7,236 nucleotides of DNA from Candidatus Methylomirabilota bacterium. Lineage in GTDB: Bacteria; Methylomirabilota; Methylomirabilia; Methylomirabilales; Methylomirabilaceae. Made by a program: the position numbers and the translations under genes. The notes beneath the pieces were generated by a model. That model saw only the letters and a program-made list of their open reading frames with translations. It had not been told where the DNA came from and did not search any database. Shown here piece by piece: positions 4,709 to 7,236 of the stretch; the first letter of the stretch is position 1; each line of letters starts with the position of its first letter. The stretch covers positions 1 to 7,236 of the forward strand of contig JAGWRQ010000104.1 of NCBI GenBank assembly GCA_028869615.1, given 5' to 3'.

Positions 4709-7236
4709 TCACGCTCCGGTTATCGTACCCGGACCCAACAGGGCCTCCACCTCTTGCCTGAGCAACTCGTTCGCTACGACGGTCAGGTCCGGCGAAGCGG
4801 CGATGGTGACCTGGGCGCCCGACGCGACGCTCAGGTGGAGTCTGACAGGAGTGGGTCCCGGGAATCTCAGCAGCAGGCTTTTCAACTGCTCCAGTTGTGG
4901 GTCGGACAGGTGCGCTTCCTCTACCGTGATCTCCACCACCGACCCTCCGTTGCGCCTGATGGTCGAGAGGGGACTGACGTCTGTCAAGAGCAACTTGACC
5001 ACCTCTTCGCCCACATCCACCTGTCCCTTGACCATGACGGCCGCACCCTTCACCAGGTGGAGCAGGTTCGCCTTATACAGCTCAGGAAATACCACCGCCT
5101 CCACCGTCCCGGCCATGTCCTCGAGCGTCACGAAGGCCATCCGCTCTCCGTTCTTTGTGGTGATCTCCTTAATAGCGGCCACGATGGCGCACAGCGTGAC
5201 CGTCTCTTTGTCCTGGCAGACCGCGAGGCGATCGGTGGTGACGGCCGCAACCTTTGCGATAACATCTCGATAATCGGTCAGCGGGTGGCCGGTGACGTAG
5301 AAGCCCAACGTCTCCTTTTCGGCGGCCAGGCGTTGATTGGGCGACCACTCCGGGATGGCCGGCAGGGCCCCCGCCTGGTGGCTGAGCCCGCCTTTCGTCT
5401 CTAAGACATCCAGCAGTGAGACCTGGCCATGGCTCCGCTCCCGTTGCGCTCCGGCGCCAGCTTCTATCGCCTTGTCCGCAACAGCCATGAGCTGAGCCCT
5501 CGCCGCCCCGAGGGAGTCAAAGGCCCCGCATTTGATCAGGCTCTCGATGACCCGTTTATTTACCAGGCGCAGATCCACCCGCTCACAGAAGTCAAAGAGG
5601 GAACGAAAAGGACCTTTATCCCGCCGTGTGGCCAGGATCGACTGGATGGCCGTCTCACCGACGTTCTTAATGGCGACCAAGCCGAATCGAATCTGCTCTC
5701 CCACTACGGTAAAGCGGCTTTCCGACTCGTTGACATCCGGCGGCAGGACGGTGATCCCCATCTGCTTGCACTCGTCGATATACTTGACGATCCCGTCGGT
5801 ATTCGCCATCTCTGAGGTGAGGAGGGCCGCCATGAACTCAACCGGGTAATGCGCCTTGAGATAGGCGGTCTGATAGGCGACCAGGGCGTAAGAGGTCGCA
5901 TGGGGTTTGTTGAAGGCATATCCCGCAAAGGGGGCCATCTTATCAAAGATCTTTTGCGCCGTCCTCGTCGGAACCCCTTTCGCCTTCGCCCCGTCGACAA
6001 ACTTCTTCCGCTGTTGATCCATCGTTTCTGGGTCTTTTTTACCCATCGCCTTGCGAAGCACATCCGCCTCTCCCATCGAGAAGCCGGCCAGTTCCGAGGC
6101 AATCCGCATCACCTGTTCCTGGTAGACCATGATCCCGTAGGTCTCTTTGAGGATCGCCTCCATCAACGGGTGGTCGTAGCTGATCTTGACCTTACCGTGC
6201 TTGCGGTTGATAAAGTCATCGATCATGACCATCGGTCCCGGTCGGTAGAGCGCCACGAGGGCGATGACATCTTCCAGCCGTTCCGGCTTCAGACGCCGCA
6301 TCAGATCCCGCATCCCCGAGGATTCCAGTTGAAATACCCCGAAGGTCCGCGCCTCGCTGAGCAGTTGGAAGATCGCCGGGTCATCGAGGGGGATCTCCTC
6401 GATCTTGATCGTACGTCCACGTCTCGACGCGATCAGTTCCAGGGTGTTGGCGATGACCGTTAGGGTCCGCAGACCCAGGAAATCGACCTTCAGCAGGCCG
6501 ATCTTCTCGATGGCCTTCATGGCGTACTGGGTCGTCGGCTTACTGCCGGCCTTCGGGTCTTTGTACAGCGGGACATGCTCGGTGAGCGAATCGCCGGAGA
6601 TCACAACGCCCGCCGCGTGGGTTGAGGCGTGTCGTGTCAGCCCCTCCAGGCACTTGGCAACCCGCCATAGCTCCTCCACCTCTGCCCGGCTTTGCACCGC
6701 CTCGGTCAGCGGTGGGCTCTCGGCAATCGCCTCGTCCAGACTGATATTGATTCGATTGGGAACCAGCTTGGCGATCTTGTCCACCTCGGCATAGGGCATC
6801 CCCAGGCCCCGCCCGACGTCCCGGATGACCGCCTTAGCCCCCATTGTCCCGAACGTGATAATCTGGGCGACATTGTCGGCTCCATACTTCTTGGTCACAT
6901 AGTCGATCACCTCGTCCCGCCGGTCGTCGCTGAAGTCGATATCCATATCCGGCATGCTGATCCGTTCGGGGTTCAGGAATCGTTCAAAGATCAGGCCGTA
7001 CCGGAGCGGATCGATGTTGGTGATGCCGAGGCAGTAAGCCACCAGCGAGGCGGCCGCGGACCCGCGGCCCGGGCCGACCGAGATCCCCCGATCCTTGGCG
7101 AACTTGATGAAGTCCCAGACCACCAGGAAGTAGCCTGCAAAGCCGGTTTTCTGGATGACCTCCAGCTCATACTTCAGACGCGCTTCAGCAAGAGCATTGG
7201 CAGCCGGGAATCGAGCTTGGAGCCCCTGCCAGGCCA
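4709..7236 (-). CDS. dnaE: DNA polymerase III alpha subunit, C-terminal 841 residues (5' end beyond window)
   Basis: The catalytic subunit of the replicative DNA polymerase, DnaE class (family C). The frame is open to the right edge (first complete codon 7232-7234, AWQGLQARFP...), so the N-terminal PHP domain and start of the palm, perhaps 310-330 residues by family length, lie outside. Visible landmarks, counted from 7234: GPGRGSAAASL (54-64); MPDMDIDF with the two catalytic Asp codons at 6941-6943 and 6935-6937; the third catalytic Asp in KVDFLGLRTL (codon 6482-6484); YRPGPM (330-335); YQEQVM (371-376); GYAFNKPHATSYA (438-450) of the fingers/beta-binding region; a helix-hairpin-helix region around 500-580; an OB fold at about 681-757; and a short C-terminal domain ending LLGPGTITGA. 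All catalytic residues are present and the frame is uninterrupted, so this is a working replicase gene. GTG at 7123 is an internal Val codon, not the start. Confidence 0.97.
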   Translation of the reverse strand, partial: AWQGLQARFPAANALAEARLKYELEVIQKTGFAGYFLVVWDFIKFAKDRGISVGPGRGSAAASLVAYCLGITNIDPLRYGLIFERFLNPERISMPDMDIDFSDDRRDEVIDYVTKKYGADNVAQIITFGTMGAKAVIRDVGRGLGMPYAEVDKIAKLVPNRINISLDEAIAESPPLTEAVQSRAEVEELWRVAKCLEGLTRHASTHAAGVVISGDSLTEHVPLYKDPKAGSKPTTQYAMKAIEKIGLLKVDFLGLRTLTVIANTLELIASRRGRTIKIEEIPLDDPAIFQLLSEARTFGVFQLESSGMRDLMRRLKPERLEDVIALVALYRPGPMVMIDDFINRKHGKVKISYDHPLMEAILKETYGIMVYQEQVMRIASELAGFSMGEADVLRKAMGKKDPETMDQQRKKFVDGAKAKGVPTRTAQKIFDKMAPFAGYAFNKPHATSYALVAYQTAYLKAHYPVEFMAALLTSEMANTDGIVKYIDECKQMGITVLPPDVNESESRFTVVGEQIRFGLVAIKNVGETAIQSILATRRDKGPFRSLFDFCERVDLRLVNKRVIESLIKCGAFDSLGAARAQLMAVADKAIEAGAGAQRERSHGQVSLLDVLETKGGLSHQAGALPAIPEWSPNQRLAAEKETLGFYVTGHPLTDYRDVIAKVAAVTTDRLAVCQDKETVTLCAIVAAIKEITTKNGERMAFVTLEDMAGTVEAVVFPELYKANLLHLVKGAAVMVKGQVDVGEEVVKLLLTDVSPLSTIRRNGGSVVEITVEEAHLSDPQLEQLKSLLLRFPGPTPVRLHLSVASGAQVTIAASPDLTVVANELLRQEVEALLGPGTITGA

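Noticed and set aside
4463..5404. 313-codon plus-strand open frame antisense to DUF421 and dnaE
   Set aside because: It lies opposite two well-identified genes, has no recognisable domain and is His/Arg/Gly-rich as expected from a reverse-complement frame of G+C-rich coding DNA.
5849..6463. 204-codon plus-strand open frame antisense to dnaE
   Set aside because: Fully inside dnaE on the other strand, with no ribosome site or family motif; a composition artefact.
7121..7123. GTG at 7123 as the dnaE start
   Set aside because: The frame and DnaE-like sequence (KTGFAGYFLV) continue upstream to the window edge, so this is an internal codon of a partial gene.

Overview
The window is bacterial, compact and fairly G+C-rich, and it carries housekeeping genes of a free-living bacterium: the replicative DNA polymerase III alpha subunit and serine biosynthesis. 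No gene seen here fixes the phylum. The mix (DnaE, SerA next to a class V aminotransferase, a long-tailed FmdB zinc ribbon, DUF421, RDD) would fit an NC10/Methylomirabilota-like or deltaproteobacterium-like genome, but that is a weak guess from gene content only.

Layout, left to right. Positions 1-2449 hold three minus-strand genes, read from right to left: an FmdB-type zinc-ribbon protein (2099-2449), a class V PLP aminotransferase (836-1975) and the N-terminal 261 codons of serA (1-783, cut by the window edge). A strong sigma70-type promoter (2028-2057) drives the aminotransferase-serA pair. A hairpin built from four AGCT units at 7-base spacing, followed by a T run, sits between those two genes and could attenuate serA. 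Together the two enzymes plausibly make the first two steps of serine synthesis from 3-phosphoglycerate.

The gene-free stretch 2450-2890 (about 440 bases) separates divergent transcription units. It holds a promoter candidate for the FmdB gene (minus), a 98-base interspersed-repeat-like palindrome (2616-2713), and a promoter candidate for the plus-strand cluster (2761-2789) with its leader. I see no credible gene in it.

Positions 2891-3997 carry the only plus-strand genes: a 111-residue membrane protein with two CxxC knuckles split by a hydrophobic segment, a 60-residue protein of the same general plan, and an RDD-family membrane protein. The last two are coupled by a one-base stop/start overlap. 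This is the least understood part of the window and the best place for a second look.

Positions 4098-7236 are minus strand again: the C-terminal 841 residues of DnaE (4709-7236, cut by the window edge), then a DUF421/YetF-type membrane protein (4124-4630) whose probable terminator overlaps its last codons. It faces the plus-strand cluster across a 126-base convergent gap (3998-4123).

I found no CRISPR array, insertion sequence, tRNA, rRNA or recognisable defence system. Most of the window is ordinary core genome.
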